Shown here: piece after piece, positions 1 through 8,686 of the stretch
How positions within the stretch are numbered: position 1 is the stretch's first letter
How the letters are laid out: each line of letters opens with the position of its first letter
Assembly: GCA_041170585.1 (NCBI GenBank)
Contig: JBEDNN010000059.1
Location: 22,994-86,993 of the forward strand
Source: JBDLSY01 sp041170585
GTDB taxonomy: Bacteria > Pseudomonadota > Gammaproteobacteria > Burkholderiales > Burkholderiaceae_C
DNA length: 64,000 nt
Direction: 5' to 3'
Translations under genes and position numbers: made by a program
Notes under the pieces: model-generated
The model's input: the letters and a program-made list of their open reading frames with translations, nothing else
Told to the model about the DNA's origin: nothing
Database searches by the model: none

Positions 1-485
1 GCTAGGCCGTCACGCACATTGCTAGGTCCCAATAAAGGTAACATAACATAAGGACCAGAAGGAACGCCCCAAACAGCTAATGTTTGTCCTAAATCTTCTT
101 TATGATTAGGCAAACCTACTTTAGTAGCGACATCAAAACACCCCGCTAACCCAGCAGTCGTATTAAGAGCAAATCTTGTTACATCTTCGCAGGCTGCTTG
201 TAGCTTACCTTGTAAAACATTATTGAGTGCTGAAAAGGGTACTTTTAAATTATCAAACATATTGCCCACACAATCACGTATGGGACTGGGTATGACAGCG
301 GTATAGCCTCTCGCGATAGGTTGAGTGATTGCAGCATCTACAGCATTATTCACTTTAAACATAGTGCGGTTGTAAGATTCAAAGGGATCTTTTGGATTAG
401 GGGTAGTCACAGAGGCACACCCTATAGATAAAATAGCCAATAGGGCTATGAGTACATAGCGTATTAAACTTGAATAACAACACAT
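1..485 (-). CDS. mlaA: MlaA (VacJ) outer-membrane lipoprotein, partial
   Basis: My translation of the reverse strand from the ATG at 483-485 gives a lipoprotein signal peptide with the lipobox LSIGC, followed by the family hallmark DPFESYNRTMFKVN, and later GPYVMLPLLGPSNVRDG, which is typical of MlaA. The reading frame runs off the window edge, so the C-terminal part is missing. MlaA sits in the outer membrane with porins and removes phospholipids from the outer leaflet, passing them to the MlaFED transporter. It follows mlaD on the same strand, as in betaproteobacterial mla operons, where mlaC and mlaB would come next beyond the window. Confidence 0.93.
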   Translation of the reverse strand, partial: MCCYSSLIRYVLIALLAILSIGCASVTTPNPKDPFESYNRTMFKVNNAVDAAITQPIARGYTAVIPSPIRDCVGNMFDNLKVPFSALNNVLQGKLQAACEDVTRFALNTTAGLAGCFDVATKVGLPNHKEDLGQTLAVWGVPSGPYVMLPLLGPSNVRDGL

Positions 486-505
486 TAAACGTATTAAGTC
501 ATTAT

Positions 506-547
506 GTTGATAATTTTGATAATTTTGATAATTTTGATAATTTTGAT
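506..547. repeat. 9-bp tandem repeat (TTGATAATT unit)
   Basis: About four and a half direct copies of a 9-bp unit lie in the 94-bp gap between mlaD and mlaA. The array sits just upstream of the mlaA start and ends about 20 bp before it, so copy-number change would alter the mlaD-mlaA spacing. Confidence 0.8.
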
Positions 548-579
548 TCATGAGTAAAAATATTTAAAAGTAAAAACAT

Positions 580-1059
580 TTAAGGCGTTGTTGTTTTAGA
601 CGTTGCATCCGCTGCTTTGTTAAACATAAATTGACTAATTAATTTTTCTAGCACAATTGCAGATTGAGTCTCGGTGATTTTATCATTTGGTTTAAACATT
701 TCACTAGCACCACCAGCATCTAAGCCAATATATTGTTCGCCTAACAAACCTGCTGTTAAAATTTTGGCAGAACTATCGCTTGGAAATAGTACTTTAGTGT
801 CAATGTTCATAGTTACTTTAGCCTGATAATCTGAACTATCAAACTCAATTGATTCAATACGCCCTACAGTTACCCCAGCACTTTTAATCGGTGCGTGGCT
901 TTTTAAGCCGCCAATATTATCAAAATTTGCGGTTAAACGATAGGTACTACCCGTATTGAAACTGGCTAAATTAGCCGCTTTAAGTGCTAAAAACACCAAG
1001 GCACTTAAACCAAGCAATAAAAATAGTCCTACCCATACATCGTAATGCTTCTTTTCCAT
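580..1059 (-). CDS. mlaD: MlaD, MCE-domain phospholipid transport protein
   Basis: 159 residues with one N-terminal membrane segment (about residues 8-30, VGLFLLLGLSALVFLALKA) and then a single MCE domain. The domain includes ANFDNIGGLKSHAPIKSAGV, the usual MCE core, and LLGEQYIGLDAGG further on. MlaD forms a hexameric ring in the periplasm on top of the MlaFE ABC transporter and binds phospholipid in its central pore. It lies 117 bp downstream of mlaE on the same strand. The length is normal for betaproteobacterial MlaD, which lacks the long C-terminal extension of some MCE proteins. A purine-rich GAGAAAA stretch precedes the ATG. Confidence 0.95.
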   Translation of the reverse strand: MEKKHYDVWVGLFLLLGLSALVFLALKAANLASFNTGSTYRLTANFDNIGGLKSHAPIKSAGVTVGRIESIEFDSSDYQAKVTMNIDTKVLFPSDSSAKILTAGLLGEQYIGLDAGGASEMFKPNDKITETQSAIVLEKLISQFMFNKAADATSKTTTP

Positions 1060-1081
1060 AAATTTTTCTCGCTTTTAAAAA

Positions 1082-1111
1082 AAATATAAATAATATAAAT
1101 AATATAAATAA
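1082..1111. repeat. 9-bp tandem repeat (TAATATAAA unit)
   Basis: Three direct copies of a 9-bp AT-only unit lie in the spacer between mlaE and mlaD, about 20 bp upstream of the mlaD start. No terminator or promoter can be recognised in the spacer. Confidence 0.7.
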
Positions 1112-1176
1112 GGTGGATAATAATGGCTTAAAACAATAACTGTTTTCAATGACTGTTTTATTAAATAAAGCTAACC

Positions 1177-1962
1177 CTAAAACATAAACGCAGTTAATAC
1201 AAAATCTAATGCTAGCACAGCTAAACTACTGGCAACTACTGTTTTAGTGGTTGCATTAGCGACACCTTCGGGCGTGGGTTCAGATTCATACCCAACAAAC
1301 AATGCAATGCTAGTCACTAACACCCCAAAACACACACTTTTAATTAAGCCTTGCCCGACATCACTCCACCAATTAACAGATACTTGCATTTGTCCCCAAA
1401 AACTACCTGAATCAGCACCCACTAATACCACAACAATCAACCATGCACCGATTAAACCCATCGTACTAAACACTGCAGTTAATAATGGCATAGCAATAAA
1501 CCCACCCCAAAAGCGAGGTACCATAATACGGCGAATTGGATTAACACCCATCATATTCATCGCAGTCAATTGTTCGCCTGCTTTCATTAGACCTATTTCA
1601 GCGGTTAAAGCTGTTCCTGCACGGCCTGCAAATAATAGGGCAGTCACCACAGGGCTTAATTCGCGAACTAAAGATAAATTGACTGCTAAACCAACTAAGT
1701 CAGCACTGCCATATTTTGCTAGTAAATAATATAACTGTAAAGACAATACAAACCCGACAAATAAACCCGAAATACCAATAATCAATAATGATAAATAACC
1801 AGATTGATATATTTGAGTGATGGTTAAGCGTGGGCGACGCAGTACGTCAGCACTGTTTAAGAGTAATGATATTATAAAACGTGCATAACGTGACAAAATT
1901 GTTAAGCTATTCCATAAGGAAGACCGTACTGAATAACCAATGTGTGATAAAAACGGCTTCAT
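1177..1962 (-). CDS. mlaE: MlaE, phospholipid ABC transporter permease
   Basis: 261-residue integral membrane protein of the MlaE/YrbE permease family. Several hydrophobic segments are visible. The most conserved stretch is the middle, with LSLVRELSPVVTALLFAGRAG followed by TAEIGLMKAGEQLTAM, the coupling region that contacts the MlaF ATPase. It forms a dimer in the inner membrane that moves phospholipids between MlaD and the bilayer. Its start codon overlaps the mlaF stop by 4 bp (ATGA), which indicates translational coupling. Confidence 0.96.
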   Translation of the reverse strand: MKPFLSHIGYSVRSSLWNSLTILSRYARFIISLLLNSADVLRRPRLTITQIYQSGYLSLLIIGISGLFVGFVLSLQLYYLLAKYGSADLVGLAVNLSLVRELSPVVTALLFAGRAGTALTAEIGLMKAGEQLTAMNMMGVNPIRRIMVPRFWGGFIAMPLLTAVFSTMGLIGAWLIVVVLVGADSGSFWGQMQVSVNWWSDVGQGLIKSVCFGVLVTSIALFVGYESEPTPEGVANATTKTVVASSLAVLALDFVLTAFMF

Positions 1963-2810
1963 ATTTTTGCTTTAGTATTTAGCCCCAACATGTGTGCATA
2001 ATCGGGGGCAGGCATATGAAATTTTACTGGACCATCAGGCATACCGTGTAAAAATTGTTGTAGTTCAGTATCAGGGTGTTGATGTAGTTCACTTGGTGAA
2101 CCGGCTGCTAATATACGCCCTTGCGATAACATAATGACATGGTCTGCAATTGAAAAAGTTTCAGCTACATCATGAGACACAATAATTGAAGTTGCACCCA
2201 ACGCATCATTTAAACGGCGAATTAGTTGGGCAGTAATCCCTAAAGATACGGGGTCTAAGCCTGCAAAAGGTTCATCATATAAAATAAGCTCTGGGTCTAA
2301 TGCAACGGCCCGTGCCAAAGCCACTCGTCTTGCCATTCCCCCAGATATTTGACTAGGCAATAATTGTGCCGCACCGCGTAGGCCTACCGCATGCAGCTTC
2401 ATGTATACCAAATCAGCAATGACTTCGTTGTCAAAGTCAGTGTGTTCTCGCAATGGAAACGCTACATTTTCAAATACAGTTAAGTCAGTAAACAATGCAC
2501 CAAACTGAAACAAACATCCCATACGTTTACGCAATGCTAATAAATCATCGCCTTTAACCATAGCGATATTTTGTCCTAAAACAGTTAGCTGACCGCTATT
2601 GGGTAAAAACAAGCCACCTGCTAAACGTAATAAAGTTGTTTTACCACTACCACTGCCGCCCATTATGGCGGTTACTTTACCGATTGGACAAGAAAAATCA
2701 ATGCCTTTTAAAATATCTCTTTGGGTATTGGGATACGCAAATTGTATGTTGTGTGCCACAATGGCAGGTACAGTATTAGAGGTTTGATTGGATATTACAG
2801 GAATTGGCAT
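1959..2810 (-). CDS. mlaF: MlaF, phospholipid ABC transporter ATPase
   Basis: 283-residue ABC ATPase. Walker A is GGSGSGKTTLL (about residues 51-61), the signature is ISGGMARRVALARA, and Walker B is ELILYDEPFAGLDP, all typical of MlaF. It powers lipid movement by the MlaFED complex at the cytoplasmic face. It is the first gene of the operon. The start beginning MPIPVISNQ gives a short N-terminal extension before the ABC core. The spacer upstream (2811-2926) holds an AT-rich 7-bp tandem repeat and must contain the promoters of both divergent genes. Confidence 0.96.
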   Translation of the reverse strand: MPIPVISNQTSNTVPAIVAHNIQFAYPNTQRDILKGIDFSCPIGKVTAIMGGSGSGKTTLLRLAGGLFLPNSGQLTVLGQNIAMVKGDDLLALRKRMGCLFQFGALFTDLTVFENVAFPLREHTDFDNEVIADLVYMKLHAVGLRGAAQLLPSQISGGMARRVALARAVALDPELILYDEPFAGLDPVSLGITAQLIRRLNDALGATSIIVSHDVAETFSIADHVIMLSQGRILAAGSPSELHQHPDTELQQFLHGMPDGPVKFHMPAPDYAHMLGLNTKAKI

Positions 2811-2881
2811 TCGGTGAATAGTGCTAATGTAAATTAAAATTGGTAGTAATTGCTAATTGTAGTGTTTATGACGAATTATGA

Positions 2882-2914
2882 TTAAATAATAAATAATAAA
2901 TAATAAATAATAAA
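2882..2914. repeat. 7-bp tandem repeat (AATAAAT unit)
   Basis: More than four direct copies of a 7-bp unit lie in the short divergent gap between mlaF and the methyltransferase gene, ending about 12 bp before the latter's ATG. The array probably overlaps its ribosome-binding or promoter region. Confidence 0.8.
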
Positions 2915-2926
2915 TTGTTAAAAAGT

Positions 2927-3547
2927 ATGATCATTTCTCTTGATACTGATTTAAATTGTAAACTAAATTATAAAAATACTTTTTTAAATAATTGGTATTT
3001 ATTGCAAAAGCAGGCTTTAAGTGAACGTATTCCTGTTATCAGTATCAAAAACGCCTATTTTTTACGTACTGTACTTCAGCAATATTCGCCTAAATATATG
3101 TTAGAAATTGGCAGTGCTATTGGCGTATCCAGTGCGTGGATTGGCAATATTTTATACGATTGGGGCGGGCAGTTAGACACCATAGACATCAGTTTAATTA
3201 ACTATCAACACACTAAAATCAATTTAAATCATTTAAATATTCATAATGTTCAGGCTTATCACAGTGATGCTTTACTATGGTTAGAGCAACGCAAAACTCA
3301 AAAAGCAAGTCAATTTTATCAATATGATTGCATTTTTATTGATGCCCACAAATTACAAAGCCATTTTTTCTACACGGTTTGTTTATTACATTTAAAACCA
3401 AATAGTTTAATTATTATTGATGATGCTTGGAAGTTTCGCCACAAAATGACAGCACTGTATAAATTGATGGCAACATATAATCAAAGCTATAGCTTACATT
3501 TTGTAGATAACGAAGATGCTACTTTGATTGTAAAACCTAATTTTTAA
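2927..3547 (+). CDS. class I SAM-dependent O-methyltransferase
   Basis: About 206 residues from the ATG at 2927. A TTG 12 bp upstream is also in frame but less likely. Motif I is MLEIGSAIGVSSAWIG, the S-adenosylmethionine-binding loop. An acidic residue ends strand 2 (LDTIDIS), and CIFIDAHK then LIIIDDAWKF match the metal-dependent O-methyltransferase family of YrrM/TrmR type, where such acidic residues help bind a divalent cation. The substrate cannot be told from sequence; candidates are a small-molecule catechol or a tRNA-modification hydroxyl. It is divergent from the mla operon and has no evident partner gene. Confidence 0.75.
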   Translation: MIISLDTDLNCKLNYKNTFLNNWYLLQKQALSERIPVISIKNAYFLRTVLQQYSPKYMLEIGSAIGVSSAWIGNILYDWGGQLDTIDISLINYQHTKINLNHLNIHNVQAYHSDALLWLEQRKTQKASQFYQYDCIFIDAHKLQSHFFYTVCLLHLKPNSLIIIDDAWKFRHKMTALYKLMATYNQSYSLHFVDNEDATLIVKPNF

Positions 3548-3567
3548 TATCAAACACTGCCACATTT

Positions 3568-3598
3568 CTACATCTTTATATCTTTATATCTTTATATT
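3568..3598. repeat. 9-bp tandem repeat (ATCTTTATA unit)
   Basis: Three direct copies of a 9-bp unit lie between the convergent ends of the methyltransferase gene and greB. No hairpin terminator is visible in this gap. Confidence 0.7.
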
Positions 3599-3619
3599 TT
3601 ATGTTGTATATTTTTATAT

Positions 3620-4147
3620 TTATTGTGGATAAGTAATACGGTCTATTTCTACAAACAAACTACCTGTTGGTAACTGTAAAAAAGCCTCGTCACCTACTTG
3701 CTTACCCAATAAAGCACGTGCAATTGGTGAAATAAAGCTAACACGGCCTTCACTTGGAAGGGCTTCATCAACACCAACGATAGTAATTGTTTTATTGCTG
3801 CCATCAGGCAATATATACACCACCGTTGAACCAAAAAACACTCTATTTCGTTGTGTTTGTTCGCGTGGATCAACCAATACAGCACATTTTAAGCGGCCTT
3901 GAATATAAGCTACGCGGCGGTCTATTTCACGCAGGCGTTTTTTACCATAGTGATAATCGGCATTTTCACTACGGTCTCCATTAGATGCTGCCCACTGTAC
4001 TAAACGAGTGACTTCTGGACGCTCTATATCAATCAGTTGTAATGCCTCGGCTTGTAAAATATTGTAGCTATTCAAGGTCATATAATTCGGTTGCCCGACT
4101 AAGCCCGAAAAGTCTTCATTATTACTGATTGTATTTAAATCATTCAT
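3620..4147 (-). CDS. greB: GreB transcript cleavage factor
   Basis: 175 residues. The N-terminal coiled coil contains the strongly diagnostic ASNGDRSENADYHYGKKRL and REIDRRVAYIQGRL; the acidic D and E of this stretch form the tip that enters the RNA polymerase secondary channel. The C-terminal domain is FKBP-like and ends VEIDRITYPQ. GreB rescues backtracked RNA polymerase by stimulating transcript cleavage. The YGKKRLREIDRR signature separates GreB from GreA. It lies 8 bp downstream of the slyD-like gene and is probably co-transcribed with it. Confidence 0.93.
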   Translation of the reverse strand: MNDLNTISNNEDFSGLVGQPNYMTLNSYNILQAEALQLIDIERPEVTRLVQWAASNGDRSENADYHYGKKRLREIDRRVAYIQGRLKCAVLVDPREQTQRNRVFFGSTVVYILPDGSNKTITIVGVDEALPSEGRVSFISPIARALLGKQVGDEAFLQLPTGSLFVEIDRITYPQ

Positions 4148-4155
4148 TATTAAAA

Positions 4156-4632
4156 TTAAATAGTCTCAACATGAGATTCATCATCAATACTCACGACAGT
4201 TAATTGAAATTTAAGTGCCATACCCGCTAACGGGTGGTTACCATCTAGCACAACAGCGTCATCAGTTACATCGGTGACGAGGTAAATACGCTGGACTAAT
4301 TCAGATTCATCAGTAGAATTTAGTAGATCAGTGTCCCTTGGTAAACCTTCAAATAGCATACCTTCTTCAAGGTTATCAGGAAATAAGCTGCGTTCTTCTA
4401 CCCTTAGAAATTCAGTTTCATATTCGCCTACATGTTCTTCTGGTTCTAACTGTACGTAAGCTACATCACCTATACTTAATCCCATTACGGCGGATTCTAC
4501 AGCTTCAAAGATTTGATTTTTACCACAAGTAAACTCTAAAACATCATCTTCACCTGATAAAATTTCATTGTCAGCAGCAGCGGTAATTATTGTTTTAATA
4601 ACAACAGTACTACCTAATTGGATTTTCTTCAT
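4156..4632 (-). CDS. SlyD/SlpA-type FKBP peptidyl-prolyl isomerase
   Basis: 158 residues. The order of an FKBP half, an inserted flap (IF) domain and an FKBP end is visible: LEFTCGKNQIFEAVESAVMGLSIGD, then EPEEHVGEYETEF, and the family end HPLAGMALKF. SlyD/SlpA proteins are ribosome-associated chaperones with prolyl isomerase activity. The usual GDG motif in the active-site strand reads CGK and the usual YGEY reads VGEY, so catalysis may be weak. There is no histidine-rich tail, which is more like SlpA (FkpB) than E. coli SlyD. Upstream lies a perfect 40-bp palindrome. Confidence 0.8.
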   Translation of the reverse strand: MKKIQLGSTVVIKTIITAAADNEILSGEDDVLEFTCGKNQIFEAVESAVMGLSIGDVAYVQLEPEEHVGEYETEFLRVEERSLFPDNLEEGMLFEGLPRDTDLLNSTDESELVQRIYLVTDVTDDAVVLDGNHPLAGMALKFQLTVVSIDDESHVETI

Positions 4633-4651
4633 AGTTAAAAGTGTTTGTTTA

Positions 4652-4691
4652 AAATAATTAAATAAATAATTAATTATTTATTTAATTATTT
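4652..4691. repeat. perfect 40-bp AT-only palindrome
   Basis: Every base from 4652 to 4691 pairs with its mirror position, and the centre is AATTAATT. It lies in the 205-bp divergent spacer between the slyD-like gene and the roxA-like gene. It could extrude as a cruciform or act as an operator, but perfect palindromes also arise in AT-only DNA by slippage. Confidence 0.85.
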
Positions 4692-4837
4692 ATTTGGCGA
4701 TTGATTGAACGATTAAATATTGCAGTTATCTTTATAAAGATTTTTGACACTTATATTTTAAACGAGGCTTTATTATTTTTCAGCATAAACACCTATATAC
4801 TCATCATTATTTTTAAATCTTATTAAACAGTATTTCT

Positions 4838-5980
4838 ATGAATTTTCATTTACCCAATAACGTTACATTAAATCCCGATTTTGACACCGCACTATTTATG
4901 CGTGATATTTGGCGAAAGAAACCTTTGATAATTCGTAACGCCTTTGATTTTTCTAAAGAAGTGGGTGGTGCCCCAATTACTACGGCAGAAATACACGCTT
5001 TAGCCATCAATCCCGAACAAACAGCACGTTTAATTACCCATAAAACCGTCAATAATACGGTTAAATGGTCGCTAAAGCATTCGCCATTGAGTGATTTACC
5101 TAAGCAAAATACACCTAACTGGACAGTATTGGTTCAAAATGTTGAGTTAAGTTCAAATACTGCTCATCACTTACTACGGCAGTTTTCATTTACTCGGTTT
5201 GCTGAATTAGATGATTTAATGGTCAGTTATGCTACAACAGGTGGTGGAGTAGGTGCACACATTGATAGTTATGATGTATTTTTATTGCAAGGGCAGGGAC
5301 AGCGTCGTTGGCGTATTTCACAACAAATTGATTTAAGTCTTGTCCCTAAGCTACCGCTTAAAATTTTAAAGAATTTTGTAGCACAAGAAGAATGGGTACT
5401 TAATCCAGGTGATATGTTATATTTACCACCTAATATAGCCCACGAAGGGATTGCGTTAAGCGATGATTGTTTGACTTATAGTATTGGGTATCGTGCACCA
5501 CGGCTACATGATGCACTCGATGATTTGTTGGGTATGCTCAATAATGAAGAAGGCGATGATGATTCACCGCAGCTAATACTCGATGCGGTTACTCCAAATA
5601 CACAGTCCGCACAATTAACCGATAGCGATGTTCAATGCTATAGACATGCAATTAATAACTGGTTAAATGATTTCGTATTAGAAGAACATTTAGGGTGTTT
5701 ATTAACCCGTTCAAACCGTGACCATGCAATACCTAGTCCGCGTGCAAACATTAACCTTAAAATTAATTTAAATTTACCTGCGGGTACGCGTATGCTTTAT
5801 AGCCCTAAATTTATATTTATTGAAGGTTTTGCTTTTGCTGCGGCAGGCTTAGACTGGAATATTCTGTCTAATTTAGCCAATAAGCGTTATTTAACTACAG
5901 ATGAATTAACGCAATTAAGCACAGATGCTTTAGATATTGTGCAAGATTGGCTACAAGAAGGTTGGTGTATACAAAAGTAA
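4838..5980 (+). CDS. roxA: ribosomal protein uL16 arginine hydroxylase (RoxA/YcfD-like, JmjC cupin)
   Basis: 380 residues of the cupin-like JmjC family. The Fe(II) ligands are His141 and Asp143 (GAHIDSYDVFLLQ) and probably His202 (LPPNIAHEG). The sequence QGQGQRRWRI after the HxD motif is a hallmark of the YcfD/NO66 group of 2-oxoglutarate oxygenases, which hydroxylate an arginine of ribosomal protein L16. The C-terminal winged-helix-like region ends VQDWLQEGW. It is transcribed away from slyD-greB and converges on recX with only 8 bp between the stops. No terminator is visible between them. Confidence 0.88.
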   Translation: MNFHLPNNVTLNPDFDTALFMRDIWRKKPLIIRNAFDFSKEVGGAPITTAEIHALAINPEQTARLITHKTVNNTVKWSLKHSPLSDLPKQNTPNWTVLVQNVELSSNTAHHLLRQFSFTRFAELDDLMVSYATTGGGVGAHIDSYDVFLLQGQGQRRWRISQQIDLSLVPKLPLKILKNFVAQEEWVLNPGDMLYLPPNIAHEGIALSDDCLTYSIGYRAPRLHDALDDLLGMLNNEEGDDDSPQLILDAVTPNTQSAQLTDSDVQCYRHAINNWLNDFVLEEHLGCLLTRSNRDHAIPSPRANINLKINLNLPAGTRMLYSPKFIFIEGFAFAAAGLDWNILSNLANKRYLTTDELTQLSTDALDIVQDWLQEGWCIQK

Positions 5981-5988
5981 ACATTAAC

Positions 5989-6546
5989 CTACAACGTATC
6001 GGGCTGCCAGCCTTGTAACACTTTTCGTATTACATCGGCATTAAAGCCCCGCTGCGTTAAAAATCGTCCCTGTTTACCCAAGACGACTTGTCTATCTTGA
6101 TAACTAAGTAACTGTAACGCATTTACACCATACCCATCAAACCGCTTTAACCATACAGTATAACAACGTTGAAGTTCGGTATCTTTAAGTTCTTGAATTA
6201 AATCAGAAACAGTATGAGTATCTAGCTGATGTTGGGACAAAACAGCAGAGATACGTGCCGCACCATATTTAACGGCCTGTCGTTTTACAGTGTTTGACGC
6301 AAAACGCGTATCGTTCAAAAAACCTTGCTGTTGTAAATCATCAAGTACTTCGTTAATCTCTTCAGTAGTAGGATGCCTAAGTGAAGCAGTTAAACCAGTT
6401 AAATCAGTATTTTCAAGAGAGTCATTTTTTACATAAATAGCCGTAGCTAGTTTTTTAGTGAGTTCACTACGGCTATATTCACGTTTAGACAAATAATAAA
6501 CTGCCCGTGCTTTAATGACACGGTTATTGGGCAATAAATTATTCAT
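5989..6546 (-). CDS. recX: RecX regulatory protein
   Basis: About 185 residues from the ATG at 6544-6546; a TTG two codons upstream is also in frame. It has the three-helix RecX repeats: ARAVYYLSKREYSRSEL near the start, LQQQGFLNDTRFA in the middle, and LTQRGFNADVIRKVL at the end. RecX binds inside RecA filaments and limits their growth. It lies 30 bp downstream of recA on the same strand, the usual arrangement, so the two are probably co-transcribed. Confidence 0.9.
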   Translation of the reverse strand: MNNLLPNNRVIKARAVYYLSKREYSRSELTKKLATAIYVKNDSLENTDLTGLTASLRHPTTEEINEVLDDLQQQGFLNDTRFASNTVKRQAVKYGAARISAVLSQHQLDTHTVSDLIQELKDTELQRCYTVWLKRFDGYGVNALQLLSYQDRQVVLGKQGRFLTQRGFNADVIRKVLQGWQPDTL

Positions 6547-6576
6547 ACACAAGCTATAAATGAGTTTATATTTAAA

Positions 6577-7767
6577 TCAAGCTAAAGGCTCAACGGCATT
6601 GTCTATTTGAGTCATTACTGTGACAACAGGTGACGTTTTTTTATTTGATTTGTCTAATTTGTCTACTTTACTGTCCACTTTATTATCAACTTTTGATGTT
6701 TTGCTGACTATGTCTTTAGAGGGACGCAGAGTAACGCCCAGTTTATGACGAATTTTATTTTCAATTTCTATTGACATTTCAGGGTGTTCTTTTAAAAATT
6801 CACGGGCATTGTCTTTACCTTGTCCAATTCGTTCGCCACCGTAGCTATACCATGCACCTGCTTTTTCAACAATGTCATTCGCTGAACCCAAATCTAAAAT
6901 TTCACCTTCACGCGAAGTGCCGCTGCCATACATAATATCAAATTCAGCTGATTTAAAAGGCGGTGCAACTTTATTTTTAACCACTTTTACCCGTGTTTCT
7001 GAACCGACGACTTCGTCTCCTTTTTTAATAGACCCAATACGACGAATATCTAGACGCACAGAAGCATAAAATTTTAAAGCATTACCACCCGTAGTCGTTT
7101 CAGGACTACCAAACATGACACCAATTTTCATACGAATCTGATTAATAAAAATGACCATAGTATTCGTACGGTTAATTTGTCCTGTTAATTTACGCAAGGC
7201 TTGACTCATTAAACGTGCTTGTAAGCCAGGTAATGAATCACCCATATCGCCTTCAATTTCAGCCTTAGGCACCAAAGCAGCGACAGAATCTACTACAATT
7301 AAATCAACACTGCCTGAACGGACTAAAGCATCGGCAATTTCTAGGGCTTGTTCACCGGTATCAGGTTGAGAAATGAGTAAATCACCTAAATTAACACCTA
7401 GCTTTTGAGCATATTGAACATCTAAAGCATGCTCGGCATCAATAAAAGCACACTGCCCACCTAATTTTTGCATTTCAGCAATGACTTGTAAGGTTAGCGT
7501 GGTTTTCCCAGAAGATTCTGGACCATAAATTTCTACTACGCGACCACGCGGCAAACCCCCTACACCCAAAGCTACGTCTAAGCCTAAAGAACCAGTTGAT
7601 ACAACGGGAATATCAGCTACAGGTGCAGCTGAATCAAATTTCATAATTGAGCCTTTACCAAATTGTTTTTCAATTTGTGACAATGCAGCAGTTAAAGCTT
7701 TGGCACGTTCGGCTACTTGTGCAGCAGTTTGAGGGGTGTTACTCATGACAGTCATATAGTTACTCAT
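6577..7767 (-). CDS. recA: RecA recombinase
   Basis: 396 residues, longer than the 352 of E. coli RecA. The homologous core begins near residue 27 ([18 protein letters not shown]), so a start at one of the two later ATGs (7755 or 7746) is possible. Walker A is GPESSGKTT (residues 82-90). The MAW motif and the DNA-binding loops ([37 protein letters not shown]) are intact. The last 45 or so residues are lysine-rich ([16 protein letters not shown]) instead of the acidic tail usual in proteobacteria. I looked for a CTGT-N8-ACAG LexA box upstream and did not see one. Confidence 0.98.
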   Translation of the reverse strand: MSNYMTVMSNTPQTAAQVAERAKALTAALSQIEKQFGKGSIMKFDSAAPVADIPVVSTGSLGLDVALGVGGLPRGRVVEIYGPESSGKTTLTLQVIAEMQKLGGQCAFIDAEHALDVQYAQKLGVNLGDLLISQPDTGEQALEIADALVRSGSVDLIVVDSVAALVPKAEIEGDMGDSLPGLQARLMSQALRKLTGQINRTNTMVIFINQIRMKIGVMFGSPETTTGGNALKFYASVRLDIRRIGSIKKGDEVVGSETRVKVVKNKVAPPFKSAEFDIMYGSGTSREGEILDLGSANDIVEKAGAWYSYGGERIGQGKDNAREFLKEHPEMSIEIENKIRHKLGVTLRPSKDIVSKTSKVDNKVDSKVDKLDKSNKKTSPVVTVMTQIDNAVEPLA

Positions 7768-7912
7768 TAAGGATTAATATTGTTAAGGGTTAATATTGAT
7801 TTTTATCAAAAAATAATTTTAGATTATTTGATTTTACAGTATTAAATTAATTACTTTACGCTTATTTACGCTTATTTAATCAGTCTTATTTTATGTTGCT
7901 ACCATTTATTAT

Positions 7913-8686
7913 TTAAGTAGTATTTTTTACAACAATACCCAATGCACCTGATGCCCTAGCCAGACTTAAAGCAAAATTGAGTTCAAGGTCTAAATGACTA
8001 ATATCAATAAATACAGGCACACTCACATCAAGTAACTGTTCACTTAAATCACGCCAGTTTTTTAATGCAGTCATCACTATAAAGTCACAATTTAATTGAT
8101 GAGCGATATTGATATCATCAATTGTATTGACTTCAGCACTTAGCCAAAAAGTATCATTTTGACGCACAAATTGCTCTTGATAAGCATTTAATAACGACTG
8201 ATGTTGCCAATGCATCGCTATTAACGCAGGGGGTGTTACGAGATTACTAAAATTAATATTATTTTTATACAATACGCTGGGTAGTTGTAAGGCTTTTAAA
8301 ACAGGCAATGCAGCAGGTAAAAAAGGTTGCGGCGGTTTATCGGCATAACCCCATTGAAAAGCTTGATTTTCTAAAGCAGTTACTTCACCTGTGAATGAAA
8401 ATACATTGCAAGTATGTAACTTAACTTGGGCATGGCTATACTCATAATCTTGGTGTAACCACAATGCACAGTCTAGTATTTGAATGCCTAATTCTTCACG
8501 TAACTCTCTGGTCAAGGCCAACGCTATCGTTTCATTTTGCTCCAGCTTACCGCCTGGAAATTCCCACCACCCTGCATAAGGCTTACCTATAGGGCGTTGA
8601 GTAAATAAAATTTGCCCGTGTTGGTTATGTACGACACCTACCGCAACGTGTATCAGTTTAGTTTTATTTAAAAAGTTTTTTTTCAT
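7913..8686 (-). CDS. Nudix (MutT-like) hydrolase fused to a ThiE/TenI-like domain
   Basis: 257 residues in two parts. Residues about 12-135 are a Nudix domain with a complete Nudix box, GGKLEQNETIALALTRELRE then ELGI, as in MutT, which cleans 8-oxo-dGTP from the nucleotide pool. Residues about 140-257 resemble a thiamine-phosphate-synthase/TenI barrel (LSAEVNTIDDINIAHQLNCD, FIVMTALKNW, GALGIVV), but the usual phosphate-binding glycine pattern is not obvious. Nudix-ThiE-like fusions are common in beta- and gammaproteobacteria. The thiamine part may be degenerate. Confidence 0.82.
   Translation of the reverse strand: MKKNFLNKTKLIHVAVGVVHNQHGQILFTQRPIGKPYAGWWEFPGGKLEQNETIALALTRELREELGIQILDCALWLHQDYEYSHAQVKLHTCNVFSFTGEVTALENQAFQWGYADKPPQPFLPAALPVLKALQLPSVLYKNNINFSNLVTPPALIAMHWQHQSLLNAYQEQFVRQNDTFWLSAEVNTIDDINIAHQLNCDFIVMTALKNWRDLSEQLLDVSVPVFIDISHLDLELNFALSLARASGALGIVVKNTT

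Noticed and set aside
1247..1729. 160-residue open frame opposite mlaE
   Set aside because: It is antisense to a well-supported membrane protein gene and shows no family motif.
7768..7912. SOS (LexA) box upstream of recA
   Set aside because: I found ACAG but no CTGT at the required 8-bp distance. Control may be by another sequence, but none can be supported.
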